Origin: Enhydrobacter aerosaccus
Lineage (GTDB): Bacteria > Pseudomonadota > Alphaproteobacteria > Reyranellales > Reyranellaceae
NCBI GenBank assembly: GCA_903832005.1
Contig: CAIKZO010000075.1
Span: forward strand, 26,823-90,822
Length of the DNA stretch: 64,000 bases
Reading direction: 5' to 3'
Part shown: piece after piece, positions 26,047 to 34,913 of the stretch
Layout: every line of letters begins with the position of its first letter
Position numbering within the stretch: position 1 is the stretch's first letter
Notes under the pieces: generated by a model
What the model saw: only the letters and a program-made list of their open reading frames with translations
The model's database searches: none
What the model was told of the DNA's origin: nothing
Translations under genes and position numbers: made by a program

Positions 26047-28404
26047 TTATTCGGAGACCATGTAGGTGTAAAGCCTCACCCGCCCGTTCTCTTCGGTCTC
26101 GCGGTAAACGCCCTGAATCTCGACGTCGAAGCCCGGGAAAGTATTGAAGCTTTCCTCGAACATCAGCAGGTAGTCGATCATCGGCTGGGCCCGCTCGGTC
26201 AGGCGCTCGCCCGGCACGATCGTGGCGATGCCGGGCGGGTAGACCACGAACGGCGTCGTGGCGATCCGGCCGGCGATCCGGTCGATCGGCAGGTAATCGA
26301 CGTCGTTGCGCACCAGGGCGCGGGTGGCGTCGCGCGGCGCCATCGCGATTTCCGGCAGGTGCTCGGCGGCGAACTGCTTGGCCTGCAGGGCGCTGACGCC
26401 GGCCCGGCGGAAGAAGCCGTGCATGGCCGCGCACAGGTCGCGCAGGCGCATGCCGGCGTAGCGCCCCCGGCGGCGCTGGAAGAACTCCGGGATGACCTCT
26501 TCCAGCGGGGCGTTCTCGTCGTGCAGCTTCTTGAAGGTGACGAGGCCGCTCACCAGGGTACCGGCCTTGCTGGCTTCGACGCCCGGCGTCAGCAGGAAGA
26601 GCATCGAGTTGAGGTCGTTCTTCTCCGGCACGATCCGGTTCTCGCGCAGGTATTGCGCGACGACCGGGGCGGGGATGCCGTGATCGGCATACTGGCCGGT
26701 CGCGCGATCGAAGCCCGGCGTCAGCAGGGTGAGCTTGTTGGGATCGGTCATGGCGAAGCCCGGTTCCAGGTTCTGGAAGCCGTGCCAGGCCGCGTCCGGG
26801 GCGAGCTGCCAGAAGCGGGCGTCGGAGGCCAGCTGGTCGGTGCTGATCGATTCCCACGGCACGTCGTGCACGGCGCCGTCGCGCGAGGCGTCGGGGATGG
26901 AGATGCGGTCGGGCACGAACGGCTCGAAGAACCAGCGGCGATCGGGGCGCGGGTCCTGCTCCTCGAACTCGCGGCGGATCGCGCGGATCTTCTTGCGCAG
27001 CTCGATGCCCAGGCGAATCGTGTCGTCCCACAGCACTTCGCCGGAGCGGCCTTTCATCATCTGCGCGCCGACGTCGAGCGAGGCGAACAGCGGATAGAAC
27101 GGCGACGTCGAGGCGTACTGCATGAAGCTCTCGTTGAAGCGGCGATGGCCGACGTGCCGCTTCTGGCCCTTGATGTGGCTGTCCTTGATATGGATCTGCG
27201 AGGCCTGGCTGAAGCTCGCCAGCTGCTTATGGGTCGACTGGGTGGCGATGATGCCGGGCGCCTCGGGCCCGAGATTCGCCAGGCCCATCGAGAAACGGCC
27301 GGCATAGAGCGGGTGGAACTTCATGAAGCCCGCCCACGCCTCGTCGAACAGGATGTAGTCGCAGAGGTGCCCGATCCGCTTCAGGATCATCTCGGCATTG
27401 TGGATGGTGCCGTCGTAGGTGCACTGCTCGACCACGGCGACGCGGAACGGGCGCGGCTTGCGCCACAGCTCCGGGTCCGTGACCAGCGGATGCGTGCGGA
27501 TGCGCTCACGCAGCGCTTCCTCGTCGAGCGCGTCCCAGCGCATCGGGCCGATCAAGCCCCAGGCGTTGCGCGTCGTCGGCACATAGACCGGAACGCCGCC
27601 GTTGATCAGCAGTGCGCCGTGGTGCGCGGCCTTGTGGTTGTTGCGGTCGAACAGCACGAGGTCGCCGTCGGTGACCAGGGCGCCCAGCGCCACCTTGTTC
27701 GAGGTCGATGTGCCGTTCAGCACGAAGTAGGTCTTCTCCGCGCCGAAGATCTTCGCGGCTTCCTTTTGGGCGGCGAGCGCCGGCCCTTCGTGGGTCAGGA
27801 GATCGCCGAGATCGAGCACGGAGTTGTCGAGATCGTCGCGGAACACCGCTTCGCCCAGATGCTCGACGAACACACGGCCGATCGGGCTGCGATTATAGAA
27901 CATGCCGCCGTTGTGTCCGGGGCAGGTCCAGAGCTGGTTGCCCTCCTCGGCATAGTCGACCAGCGTGCCGAAGAACGGCGTTTTCAGCGTGTCGGCGTAC
28001 TTCTTGAGGCGGCTGATCAGGTTGCGCGCGATGAAGGCCGGCGTCTCCTCGGACAGGAAGATGTAGCCGTCGATGAAGTCGAGCACCTCGACCGGGATGT
28101 CCTCGAAGCGCTGGCGGCGGATCAACAGCACGACCGGCAGGTCAAGGCCGCGGCGGCGCATCAGGTTGATCAGCGCGGCGGTGCGGCCCTCGAGGCCCTT
28201 GCGGCCCCAGTCGATGATCATGCAGCCGATGGCGGCGTCGGTCTGGACAGCGATCTCCGCGTCCTCGACCTTGCGCGCCTTGACGACCTCGAAGCCCGAT
28301 CGCTGGATTTCCTCGATGATCTGGTTGAAGCGCGCGCCCTCGAGGCTTTCGGCCTCGAACGACGGGGTCGCGAACAAGAAGGTGAAGCGCCGAAAATAAT
28401 CCAT
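26047..28404 (-). CDS. Orn/Lys/Arg decarboxylase (large PLP type)
   Basis: A 785-residue decarboxylase of the group III (inducible-type) family. It has an N-terminal receiver-like wing domain (about 1-130), a PLP core and a C-terminal domain. The PLP lysine is in STHKQLASFSQASQIHIKDS, and FDEAWAGFMKFHP and TCPGHNGGMFYNRSPIG are conserved active-site segments. It makes putrescine, cadaverine or agmatine, depending on substrate. The start at 28404 begins MDYFRRFTFLFATPSF; an in-frame extension to 29397 lies antiphase inside the MBL gene and is not real. The polyamine-type ABC importer elsewhere in the window may be functionally linked. Confidence 0.92.
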   Translation of the reverse strand: MDYFRRFTFLFATPSFEAESLEGARFNQIIEEIQRSGFEVVKARKVEDAEIAVQTDAAIGCMIIDWGRKGLEGRTAALINLMRRRGLDLPVVLLIRRQRFEDIPVEVLDFIDGYIFLSEETPAFIARNLISRLKKYADTLKTPFFGTLVDYAEEGNQLWTCPGHNGGMFYNRSPIGRVFVEHLGEAVFRDDLDNSVLDLGDLLTHEGPALAAQKEAAKIFGAEKTYFVLNGTSTSNKVALGALVTDGDLVLFDRNNHKAAHHGALLINGGVPVYVPTTRNAWGLIGPMRWDALDEEALRERIRTHPLVTDPELWRKPRPFRVAVVEQCTYDGTIHNAEMILKRIGHLCDYILFDEAWAGFMKFHPLYAGRFSMGLANLGPEAPGIIATQSTHKQLASFSQASQIHIKDSHIKGQKRHVGHRRFNESFMQYASTSPFYPLFASLDVGAQMMKGRSGEVLWDDTIRLGIELRKKIRAIRREFEEQDPRPDRRWFFEPFVPDRISIPDASRDGAVHDVPWESISTDQLASDARFWQLAPDAAWHGFQNLEPGFAMTDPNKLTLLTPGFDRATGQYADHGIPAPVVAQYLRENRIVPEKNDLNSMLFLLTPGVEASKAGTLVSGLVTFKKLHDENAPLEEVIPEFFQRRRGRYAGMRLRDLCAAMHGFFRRAGVSALQAKQFAAEHLPEIAMAPRDATRALVRNDVDYLPIDRIAGRIATTPFVVYPPGIATIVPGERLTERAQPMIDYLLMFEESFNTFPGFDVEIQGVYRETEENGRVRLYTYMVSE

Positions 28405-28407
28405 GCC

Positions 28408-28445
28408 CTGCCTCTGACGTCGGTGACTGTCTGCGGCAGAGGTGT
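28408..28445 (-). promoter_or_regulatory. Stem-loop in the leader of the decarboxylase gene
   Basis: On the minus strand CCTCTG pairs with CAGAGG (28437-28442 with 28411-28416), with extra GC pairs possible, ending about six bases before the start codon. Alphaproteobacterial ornithine decarboxylase genes can carry a structured speF leader RNA; I cannot tell whether this short 89-base gap holds one. Confidence 0.3.
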
Positions 28446-28493
28446 CTGCGCGTTGTGTGTCAGTTTGGTGACGCCGCCGCGCTCTGCGTAGCG

Positions 28494-29621
28494 CTAAGTG
28501 GGGCCGATATCCATCATATCGGACTGGGAATCGTCGCGCGGTGGCTCGGCATGCGGATCGACCAGCGCCACGAAGCGATGGACGCCGTCGACCACGATCC
28601 GCTTCGCCCTCTTGCGGGTCTCGAGACAGTGGAGATGCGCCAGGGTCTCGCCGAAGGCGAAGACGATCTGGTTGTTGTCGAGGTGGCGCGGGAACAGCAC
28701 CGGCACCATGTCCCAGCCGGTCGAGCCTTTGCTGCCCGTGCGCGCGATGGCGGAGGTCATGTCGCCCAGGCGCGCGTCGTGATGGGCCACCAGCTGGTCG
28801 AGGCGGGTGTGCATGCCGGTGAAGGGGAAGCCGTGGCTCGGCAGGACCAGCGCATCGGCCGGCAGGCGGCGGAAGCGCGAGAAGCCGTCGAGGAACCAGG
28901 TGAGCGCATCGGCAAACGGCTCGTTCGGCCACACGCCGACGTTGGTGCTGATCTTGGGCAGCACCTGGTCGCCGGCGATCAACACGTTGAGCTCGGGGCA
29001 CCACAGCGACGCATGCTCGGGCGCATGGCCGCGGCCCACGATCACGTCCCAGCGATGGCCGGCGATGGTGATCGGATGCGCATGGATCAGGCGCTGGAAC
29101 GAGGTCGGCAGCGGCACCACGCCCTTGGCGTAGCCGCCTTTGTGACGATGGAAGTTGGGCACGCGGTCGGGCGGCACGCCGTTGCGCATGACATGGGCGG
29201 CGCGAGTCTCCTCGCTCTCGACGAAGTCGTTGCGCGCGGCCTGGGCGCTCATGTACTCGCCCAAGGTCATCCAGAGCGGCGCCTGCCAGCGCTCGCACAG
29301 CCAGCCGGCGAGGCCGATGTGGTCGGGATGGAGATGCGTGCCGATCACCCTCGTCACCGGCTTGCCCTTGAGCTTCTCGGCGAAGATCTTGTCCCACAGC
29401 TCGCGCGTCGCCTCGGTGTTGATGCCGGTGTCGACGATCGTCCAGCCGTCGGCCTCCTCGATCATCCAGAGGTTGATGTGATTGAGCTGGAACGGCAGCG
29501 GCATGCGCAGCCAGTAGATCCCGGGCGCGACGTTCTTGATGTCGCCGGGTTCCGGCACGTCGCCACAGGGGAAGTTCAACTGGGCCAGCAGGCGCTGCGA
29601 AAGATCGGGTGAATCGGGCAT
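28494..29621 (-). CDS. MBL-fold metallohydrolase
   Basis: A 375-residue metallo-beta-lactamase-fold protein. The zinc motif THLHPDHIG is at 95-103; later ligands are in GRGHAPEHASLW and LIAGDQVLP. A C-terminal helical region of the length used in lactamase-like hydrolases follows (HDARLGDMTSAIA). It likely hydrolyses a thioester or ester; many relatives are annotated only as MBL hydrolases. It lies between purD and the decarboxylase gene, 33 and 89 bases away. Confidence 0.9.
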   Translation of the reverse strand: MPDSPDLSQRLLAQLNFPCGDVPEPGDIKNVAPGIYWLRMPLPFQLNHINLWMIEEADGWTIVDTGINTEATRELWDKIFAEKLKGKPVTRVIGTHLHPDHIGLAGWLCERWQAPLWMTLGEYMSAQAARNDFVESEETRAAHVMRNGVPPDRVPNFHRHKGGYAKGVVPLPTSFQRLIHAHPITIAGHRWDVIVGRGHAPEHASLWCPELNVLIAGDQVLPKISTNVGVWPNEPFADALTWFLDGFSRFRRLPADALVLPSHGFPFTGMHTRLDQLVAHHDARLGDMTSAIARTGSKGSTGWDMVPVLFPRHLDNNQIVFAFGETLAHLHCLETRKRAKRIVVDGVHRFVALVDPHAEPPRDDSQSDMMDIGPT

Positions 29622-29654
29622 GCGATTACCTCTAGCGGCTGGTTCGGCCGGGTG

Positions 29655-30932
29655 TCACGACCGCCGGGCGACTGCCCGCCATGCAATATCGCGCCGACAG
29701 AAGCCTTCCGGCCAGTCGATCAGGTCGACCGCTTTATAGGCCCGGTTCCGGGCCTCCTCGACGGTGGCAGCACTTGCCGTGACGTTCAGGACCCGGCCGC
29801 CGTTGGCCAGAATATGGGCACCGTCTGCCTTGGTGCCGGCGTGGAATACTTGGACACCCTCGACCTTACCGGCTGCTTCGAGCCCCCGAATCTCGCTGCC
29901 TTTCTTGTAGGCATCGGGATAGCCATTGGCCGCCATCACGACCGTGAGGGCCGCCTCATCCGACCAGCGCAGGTCGAGGTGCTCCAGCCCGCCGTCGGCG
30001 CAGGCAACCAGTGCCGGCACGAGGTCGGACTTCAGGCGGATCATCAGCACCTGGGTCTCAGGGTCGCCGAAGCGACAATTGTATTCGATCAGCTTCGGGC
30101 CGTTCTTGCCGATCATCAGCCCGGCGTAGAGCACGCCCTTGAAGGGTACGCCCTCGGCCTTCATCGCGCGCACCGTCGGCAGCACGATCTCGGCCATCGC
30201 GCGCTCGACCATCGCCTCGTTCAGGATCGGGGCGGGCGAGTAGGCGCCCATGCCGCCGGTGTTCGGGCCCTTGTCGCCGTCGAAGGCGCGCTTGTGGTCC
30301 TGCGCGCCGGCCAGCGCCAGCGCATGCTCGCCGTCGGTCAGCGCGAACAGGCTCGCTTCCTCGCCGTCGAGGAATTCCTCGATCACCACCGAGGCGCCCG
30401 CCGCACCGAAGCGATTGCCGGCCAGCATGTCGCGGACGGCGTCGCTCGCCTGCTCGACCGTCTCGGCCACGACCACGCCCTTGCCCGCGGCGAGGCCGTC
30501 GGCCTTCACCACGATCGGCGCGCCTTGTGCCTTGATGTAGGCCAGCGCCTTGTCGAGATCGGTGAAGCGTTCGTAGGCGCCGGTCGGGATGTTATGGCGG
30601 CGGCAGAGGTCCTTGGTGAAGCCCTTGGAGCCTTCGAGTTGGGCCGCCGCAGCCGACGGGCCGAACGCCTTGATGCCGACCTGGGCCAGCCGGTCGGCGA
30701 GGCCCGCGACCAGCGGCGTCTCGGGCCCGATCACGACGAAGTCGATCTTTTCCGCGACCGCCAGCGCCACCTGTCCCTCGACATCCTCGGCCGCCACTTC
30801 GATGCATTGGGCTATCTGCGCGATGCCGGCATTGCCCGGGGCGCAGAGCAGTTTCGTGCACAGCGGCGAGGCCGAAATGGCCCAGCACAGCGCATGTTCG
30901 CGGCCACCGCCGCCGGCTACTAAGATTCGCAT
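29655..30932 (-). CDS. purD: Phosphoribosylamine--glycine ligase
   Basis: A 425-residue PurD. The start [19 protein letters not shown], the ATP-grasp segments [17 protein letters not shown] and [25 protein letters not shown], and [13 protein letters not shown] and [14 protein letters not shown] are all family hallmarks. It joins 5-phosphoribosylamine and glycine in purine synthesis. It is divergent from the toxin-antitoxin pair, with 80 bases between. Confidence 0.97.
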   Translation of the reverse strand: MRILVAGGGGREHALCWAISASPLCTKLLCAPGNAGIAQIAQCIEVAAEDVEGQVALAVAEKIDFVVIGPETPLVAGLADRLAQVGIKAFGPSAAAAQLEGSKGFTKDLCRRHNIPTGAYERFTDLDKALAYIKAQGAPIVVKADGLAAGKGVVVAETVEQASDAVRDMLAGNRFGAAGASVVIEEFLDGEEASLFALTDGEHALALAGAQDHKRAFDGDKGPNTGGMGAYSPAPILNEAMVERAMAEIVLPTVRAMKAEGVPFKGVLYAGLMIGKNGPKLIEYNCRFGDPETQVLMIRLKSDLVPALVACADGGLEHLDLRWSDEAALTVVMAANGYPDAYKKGSEIRGLEAAGKVEGVQVFHAGTKADGAHILANGGRVLNVTASAATVEEARNRAYKAVDLIDWPEGFCRRDIAWRAVARRS

Positions 30933-30970
30933 CGTCTTAAGCCCTTGAAAGAGGCTGTCTTTTAACCCAT

Positions 30971-30997
30971 ATGACCATAGTCAATGACCATGGTCAT
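30971..30997 (+). promoter_or_regulatory. Two adjacent operator-like sites in front of the toxin-antitoxin operon
   Basis: ATGACCATAGTCA (30971-30983) and ATGACCATGGTCA (30984-30996) are tandem copies differing in one base; the second extends to a perfect 14-bp palindrome at 30984-30997. A TTGAAA at 30945-30950 could be the -35. This is the usual place for antitoxin autorepression. Confidence 0.65.
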
Positions 30998-31012
30998 CTC
31001 GAGGGCTCTCCC

Positions 31013-31246
31013 ATGACAAAAACCATGAAAGCGTCCGAGTGCAAAGCGAAGTTTTTGGGCGTGCTGGATGATGTTGCCTCCAAGCGCGAGCGCGTCATCG
31101 TGACCAAGAACGGCAAGCCGGTCGCCGAGATCGTGCCCTTCGTGGAAAAGCCGCGCACGTTGCTCGGAGCGATGAAAGGCTCCGTCACCATCTTGGGTGA
31201 CATCATGTCGCCGATCGACGTCGAATGGGACGCGCTGAAGGAATGA
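31013..31246 (+). CDS. Type II antitoxin, Phd/YefM-like
   Basis: A 77-residue protein starting MTKTMKASECKAKFLGVLDD, with the Phd/YefM-type N-terminal DNA-binding fold and the signature VIVTKNGKPVAEIVPF. It should bind and neutralise the PIN toxin encoded next and repress the operon. The ATG at 31013 was chosen because it follows GAGGG; the in-frame ATG at 30971 lies inside the operator. Its stop overlaps the toxin start as ATGA. Confidence 0.9.
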   Translation: MTKTMKASECKAKFLGVLDDVASKRERVIVTKNGKPVAEIVPFVEKPRTLLGAMKGSVTILGDIMSPIDVEWDALKE

Positions 31247-31647
31247 GCGTCGTCCTCGACACGCATACGCTTGTCTGGCTGCTAACGGACAACGACAGAC
31301 TCGGCGCGAAAGCAGAGCGGCGGATCGACGAAGCCTTTCGCGGCAGCCAAGTCATCATCTCGGCGACCTCGTTCTGGGAGGTTGCGATGTTGGTGTCGAA
31401 GAAGCGGATCGACATCGGCAAGCCACTCGCTCAATGGCGAGCCGATGCGCTCAAGCTGGGCATGGAAGAGATTCCAATCGACGGCGAGATTGCCGTGCAG
31501 GCTGTCCTGTTGTCGGATTTGCACAATGACCCTGCCGACCGCTTCATCGCTGCTACCGCGATTCGCGCGCGGGCTCCGCTCGTTACTGCCGATGAGAACC
31601 TGCTGGCGTGGCGTGGTCCTCTCGCCTGCATTGACGCCCGGGTGTAG
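31243..31647 (+). CDS. VapC-like PIN-domain toxin
   Basis: A 134-residue PIN-domain ribonuclease. The acidic residues expected to bind Mg2+ are Asp6 (VVLDTHTLVWLL), Glu46 (SFWEVAML), Asp99 in NDPADRFIAATA and Asp117 in TADENLL. The DTHTLVW start is typical of the VapC branch paired with Phd-type antitoxins. It would cleave tRNA or other RNA when the antitoxin is lost. The 4-base overlap with the antitoxin gene shows coupled translation. xseA follows 9 bases later. Confidence 0.9.
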   Translation: MSVVLDTHTLVWLLTDNDRLGAKAERRIDEAFRGSQVIISATSFWEVAMLVSKKRIDIGKPLAQWRADALKLGMEEIPIDGEIAVQAVLLSDLHNDPADRFIAATAIRARAPLVTADENLLAWRGPLACIDARV

Positions 31648-31656
31648 TGTCGCGCT

Positions 31657-33177
31657 ATGGAATCGGCCGCCTCCGAAACAGTCGTCAGCAACGTCCCCGA
31701 ATTCTCGGTGTCGGAGCTGTCTTTCGCGCTGAAGCGGGAGATCGAGCAGGCGTTTCCGCGGGTTCGGGTGCGCGGCGAAATCAGCCAGCCGTCGTTTCCG
31801 CGCTCGGGTCACTGCTATTTCCGCCTGAAGGACGAGAACGCCGTGATCGACGGCGTCGCCTGGAAGGGCACGATCCCGCGGCTGGGCATCAAGATCGAGG
31901 AGGGGCTGGAGGTCATCGCCACCGGCAAGCTCACGACCTATGCCGGCTCCTCGCGCTACCAGATCATCGTCGAACGGCTCGAGCTGGCGGGCGAGGGCGC
32001 GCTCCTCAAGCTACTGGAGGACCGCCGCAAGAAGCTCGCCGCCGAAGGGCTGTTCGACCTCGACAAGAAGCGCGAGCTGCCGTTCCTGCCCGAGGTGATT
32101 GGCGTCGTGACCTCGCCTTCTGGCGCCGTCATTCGCGACATCCTGCATCGCGTGGCCGATCGCTTCCCGCGCCGCGTGCTGGTGTGGCCGGTGTCCGTGC
32201 AGGGCGAGAAGGCGGCGGGCGAAGTGGCCGCTGCCATCGCGGGGTTCAACAGATTGCCCGTGGAAGGCCCCGTGCCGCGGCCCGACGTGCTGATCGTGGC
32301 GCGCGGCGGTGGCAGCCTGGAAGACCTCTGGGCCTTCAACGAGGAGATCGTGGTGCGCGCCGCCGCCGCCTCGGCAATCCCGCTGATTTCCGCCGTCGGC
32401 CACGAGACCGACACGACGCTCATCGACTTTGCCTCCGACCGCCGCGCGCCCACGCCGACGGCCGCCGCCGAGATGGCCGTGCCCGTGCGCGCCGATCTGC
32501 TGGCCGAGGTGCTCGATTACGGCAAGCGCACGGTGGCTTCGCTCAATCGCGCCCTACGCGACGCCGCTTTCGCGCTCACGAGTCTGGCGCGTGGCCTGGG
32601 TGATCCGAATCGCTTGATCGAAGAACGCCAGCAGCGGCTCGACGTCAGCGGCGAGCGGCTATTGCTGGCCACGCGCGGCCTCGTCGAACGACGCGGTCAT
32701 GAATTGGCGTTGGCGCGCTTGGTCAGCCCGATGGCCGTTATCAATGCCAAGCAGCAGCTTCTTGCCAGCGAAGCGCGCGCACTCGACGGCGCGATGAAGG
32801 GCTTCAAGGCCGACGCGCTGCAGAAGTACGCGCGGGCCTTCGATCGCCTCGAGCAACACGGCGACCGTCTGAAGCGGCACGGCGCCGATCTCCTGCAGCA
32901 TGGCACACGGCAGGTCGACCAACTCGGCAAGCTGCTCGAAAGCTACTCCTTCCACTCCGTACTGAACCGCGGCTTCGCCCTGGTGCGCGACCAGGACGGC
33001 CAGCCGGTGCTCGCCGCCGCCGGTGCACACAGCGGCGACACGCTCAGCATCGAATTCGCCGACGGCCGCCTCGGCGCCCGCGTGACCGATGCCATCACGA
33101 CCACGCCCCGTCCGGCGCCCACCACGCCGCGCCGCCGGGAGGGTGACGGTGGCGGCAATCAGGGGTCACTTCTCTAA
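31657..33177 (+). CDS. xseA: Exodeoxyribonuclease VII large subunit
   Basis: A 506-residue XseA. The N-terminal OB fold holds FPRVRVRGEISQPSFPRSGHCYF, and the catalytic domain has GVVTSPSGAVIRDILHR, RGGGSLEDLWAFNEE and SAVGHETDTTLIDFASDRRAPTPT (here split by commas in my reading: SAVGHETDTTLIDF, ASDRRAPTPTAAAE). A long coiled-coil region and the C-terminal NRGFALVRD segment follow. With XseB (not in window) it degrades single-stranded DNA. The tail PTTPRRREGDGGGNQG is unusual and low in complexity. Confidence 0.95.
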   Translation: MESAASETVVSNVPEFSVSELSFALKREIEQAFPRVRVRGEISQPSFPRSGHCYFRLKDENAVIDGVAWKGTIPRLGIKIEEGLEVIATGKLTTYAGSSRYQIIVERLELAGEGALLKLLEDRRKKLAAEGLFDLDKKRELPFLPEVIGVVTSPSGAVIRDILHRVADRFPRRVLVWPVSVQGEKAAGEVAAAIAGFNRLPVEGPVPRPDVLIVARGGGSLEDLWAFNEEIVVRAAAASAIPLISAVGHETDTTLIDFASDRRAPTPTAAAEMAVPVRADLLAEVLDYGKRTVASLNRALRDAAFALTSLARGLGDPNRLIEERQQRLDVSGERLLLATRGLVERRGHELALARLVSPMAVINAKQQLLASEARALDGAMKGFKADALQKYARAFDRLEQHGDRLKRHGADLLQHGTRQVDQLGKLLESYSFHSVLNRGFALVRDQDGQPVLAAAGAHSGDTLSIEFADGRLGARVTDAITTTPRPAPTTPRRREGDGGGNQGSLL

Positions 33178-33180
33178 CTT

Positions 33181-33276
33181 CGTCATCCCGACCGAAGCCG
33201 AGCGTAGCGAGGCGAAGCGGAGGGACCTATTTTGCGGCGGACGAAAACAGGCCCCTCGGCTACGCTCGGGGTGACG
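33181..33276. repeat. Imperfect inverted-repeat element, intergenic repeat-like
   Basis: CGTCATCCCG at the left and CGGGGTGACG at the right bound a 96-base element; inside, CCGAGCGTAGC (33198-33208) is complementary to GCTACGCTCGG (33259-33269). The wording (GTCATCCCGA...GCGTAGCGAGG) is that of dispersed intergenic repeats seen in many alphaproteobacterial genomes. It may be a mobile palindromic unit and could act as a terminator for xseA. Confidence 0.65.
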
Positions 33277-33297
33277 GGATTTCTGGAGGAAACAACA

Positions 33298-34035
33298 ATG
33301 ACGAGCGCGCCGCTCACAGCGGAAACGATCAAGAACTTCCTGTATGCCAGCACGGCGACCGTCTCGATGCAGATGATGAAGCGGGGCTTTCGCAATTGTG
33401 CGATCGGGGGCGTGAAGCCGTTGAACCCGAAGGCGACGCGGCTGGTCGGGCCGGCCTATACGCTGCGCTATATCCCGGCGCGCGAGGATCTCGACAAGCC
33501 GCCGACGCCGGCCGATCCGCCGACGGCGCAGCGCGCCGCGATCGAGGAGACGCCGGCGGGTCATGTGCTGGTGATCGGCACCGAGGGCAATACGCGGTCC
33601 GGCACCTTGGGTGACATCCTGGCGCTGCGCCTGAAAGTGCGTGGCGTGGCGGGTGTGTTGAGCGACGGCGCGATGCGCGACTCGCCGGTGATCGGCACGT
33701 TCGACTTTCCTGTCTATTGCACGGCCTCCGCCGCGCCGCCCAGCATGGCGAACCTGCATCCGGTGGAAGTGCAGACCCCGGTCGGCATCTGTGGCGTGCC
33801 GGTCTATCCCGGCGACGTGATCGTGGCCGACGACGACGGCGCCATCGTCGTGCCGCGCCATTTGGCGGACGAAGTAGCGCGCGATTCCTTCGAGCAGGAG
33901 CGGCTTGAGAAGTTCGTGGCGATCCGCATCGGACAGGGCTACGAGATCCCCGGCGTCTACCCGCCCAACGACAAGACCAAGGCCGACTATCAGGCCTGGA
34001 TCAAGGCGGGCGAGCCCGCCACTTGGCCCAAGTGA
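33298..34035 (+). CDS. RraA-like protein (HMG/oxaloacetate aldolase family)
   Basis: A 245-residue RraA-family protein. Typical segments are GHVLVIGTEGNTRSGTLGDILALR and GVLSDGAMRDSPVI, whose Arg and Asp bind a divalent metal and an oxo acid. Members are often named RNase E regulators but enzymes of this kind, including 4-hydroxy-4-methyl-2-oxoglutarate aldolase, cleave 2-oxo acids. It precedes an FAA hydrolase gene by 23 bases, which favours a catabolic aldolase. The ATG follows GGAGGAAAC; upstream in-frame codons lie in the repeat. Confidence 0.85.
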   Translation: MTSAPLTAETIKNFLYASTATVSMQMMKRGFRNCAIGGVKPLNPKATRLVGPAYTLRYIPAREDLDKPPTPADPPTAQRAAIEETPAGHVLVIGTEGNTRSGTLGDILALRLKVRGVAGVLSDGAMRDSPVIGTFDFPVYCTASAAPPSMANLHPVEVQTPVGICGVPVYPGDVIVADDDGAIVVPRHLADEVARDSFEQERLEKFVAIRIGQGYEIPGVYPPNDKTKADYQAWIKAGEPATWPK

Positions 34036-34058
34036 ATCGGCCGAAGTAAGGAGCAACG

Positions 34059-34913
34059 ATGCGTTTCGCGACCGTAGAGTACAAGGGCAAGAGCGTCGTC
34101 GGCTTGGTCGACAAGGCCGGCGAGAACGTGACCCTGCTCAAGGGCATCACCGACATGAACGACCTCTTCCGCAGCACGGGCAAACCCGACGCCTCGGGCG
34201 AGACGGTCGCGCTGTCGGCGGTGAAGCTGAAGGCGCCGATCCCGCTGCCGCTGCGCAACATCATGTGCGTCGGCAAGAACTACATCGAGCATGCCAAGGA
34301 GTTCACGGCCAGCGGCTTCGACAGCAGCGCTGCCAGCGCGGCCGATGCGATCCCGACGGCGCCGATCATCTTCACCAAGGTGCCGCAGTCTGTGATCGGC
34401 CCGAATGAGGCGATCCAGTATCCGACCGGCGTCAGCGATCAGCTCGACTACGAGGCCGAGCTTGCCGTCATCATCGGCAAGGGCGGCAAGGGCATCCCAC
34501 TCGACAAGACGATGGACCATGTCTGGGGCTACACGATCGTCAACGACGTGACGGCGCGCGACATCCAAGGCAAGCACAAGCAGTGGTTCCTCGGCAAGTC
34601 GATGGACACGTTCGCGCCGATGGGCCCGTTCTGCGTCACCGCCGACGAGGTCGACCTGAAGACCGGCGGCATCAAGTGCTGGGTCAATGGCGAGCTGCGC
34701 CAGGACGCGAAGTTCTCCGACCTGATCTTCGACGTGCCGACGCTGATCGCCACGATCTCGGCGGGCATCACCCTGATGCCGGGCGACATCATCGCCACAG
34801 GCACGCCGGTGGGTGTTGGTATCGGTTTCAAGCCGCCGAAGTTCCTGAAGAAGGGCGATGTCGTCGCCATGGAAGTCGCCGGCATCGGAAAACTCACCAA
34901 TCATGTCGCGTGA
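34059..34913 (+). CDS. Fumarylacetoacetate hydrolase family protein
   Basis: A 284-residue FAH-fold enzyme. The metal ligands are in YEAELAVIIG and a later GYTIVNDVTARDIQ; NIMCVGKNYIEHAKE and MPGDIIATGTPVGVG are also diagnostic. The family hydrolyses or decarboxylates 2,4-dioxo compounds in aromatic and sugar-acid degradation. With the RraA-like gene upstream it probably forms a two-step route to pyruvate. Its stop overlaps the next gene by 11 bases. Confidence 0.9.
   Translation: MRFATVEYKGKSVVGLVDKAGENVTLLKGITDMNDLFRSTGKPDASGETVALSAVKLKAPIPLPLRNIMCVGKNYIEHAKEFTASGFDSSAASAADAIPTAPIIFTKVPQSVIGPNEAIQYPTGVSDQLDYEAELAVIIGKGGKGIPLDKTMDHVWGYTIVNDVTARDIQGKHKQWFLGKSMDTFAPMGPFCVTADEVDLKTGGIKCWVNGELRQDAKFSDLIFDVPTLIATISAGITLMPGDIIATGTPVGVGIGFKPPKFLKKGDVVAMEVAGIGKLTNHVA

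Noticed and set aside
25999..28491. 830-codon open frame on the plus strand opposite the decarboxylase gene
   Set aside because: Antisense shadow in GC-rich DNA: low-complexity His/Arg/Asp/Gln-rich product, no motif, and the minus strand encodes a clear PLP decarboxylase throughout.
28405..29397. In-frame N-terminal extension of the decarboxylase to 1116 residues
   Set aside because: It runs through the MBL gene in another frame and is Arg/Pro-rich without motifs; the family starts at MDYFRR.
30971..31012. Antitoxin start at 30971
   Set aside because: The 14 extra codons lie in the operator repeats; ATG at 31013 has the ribosome binding site.
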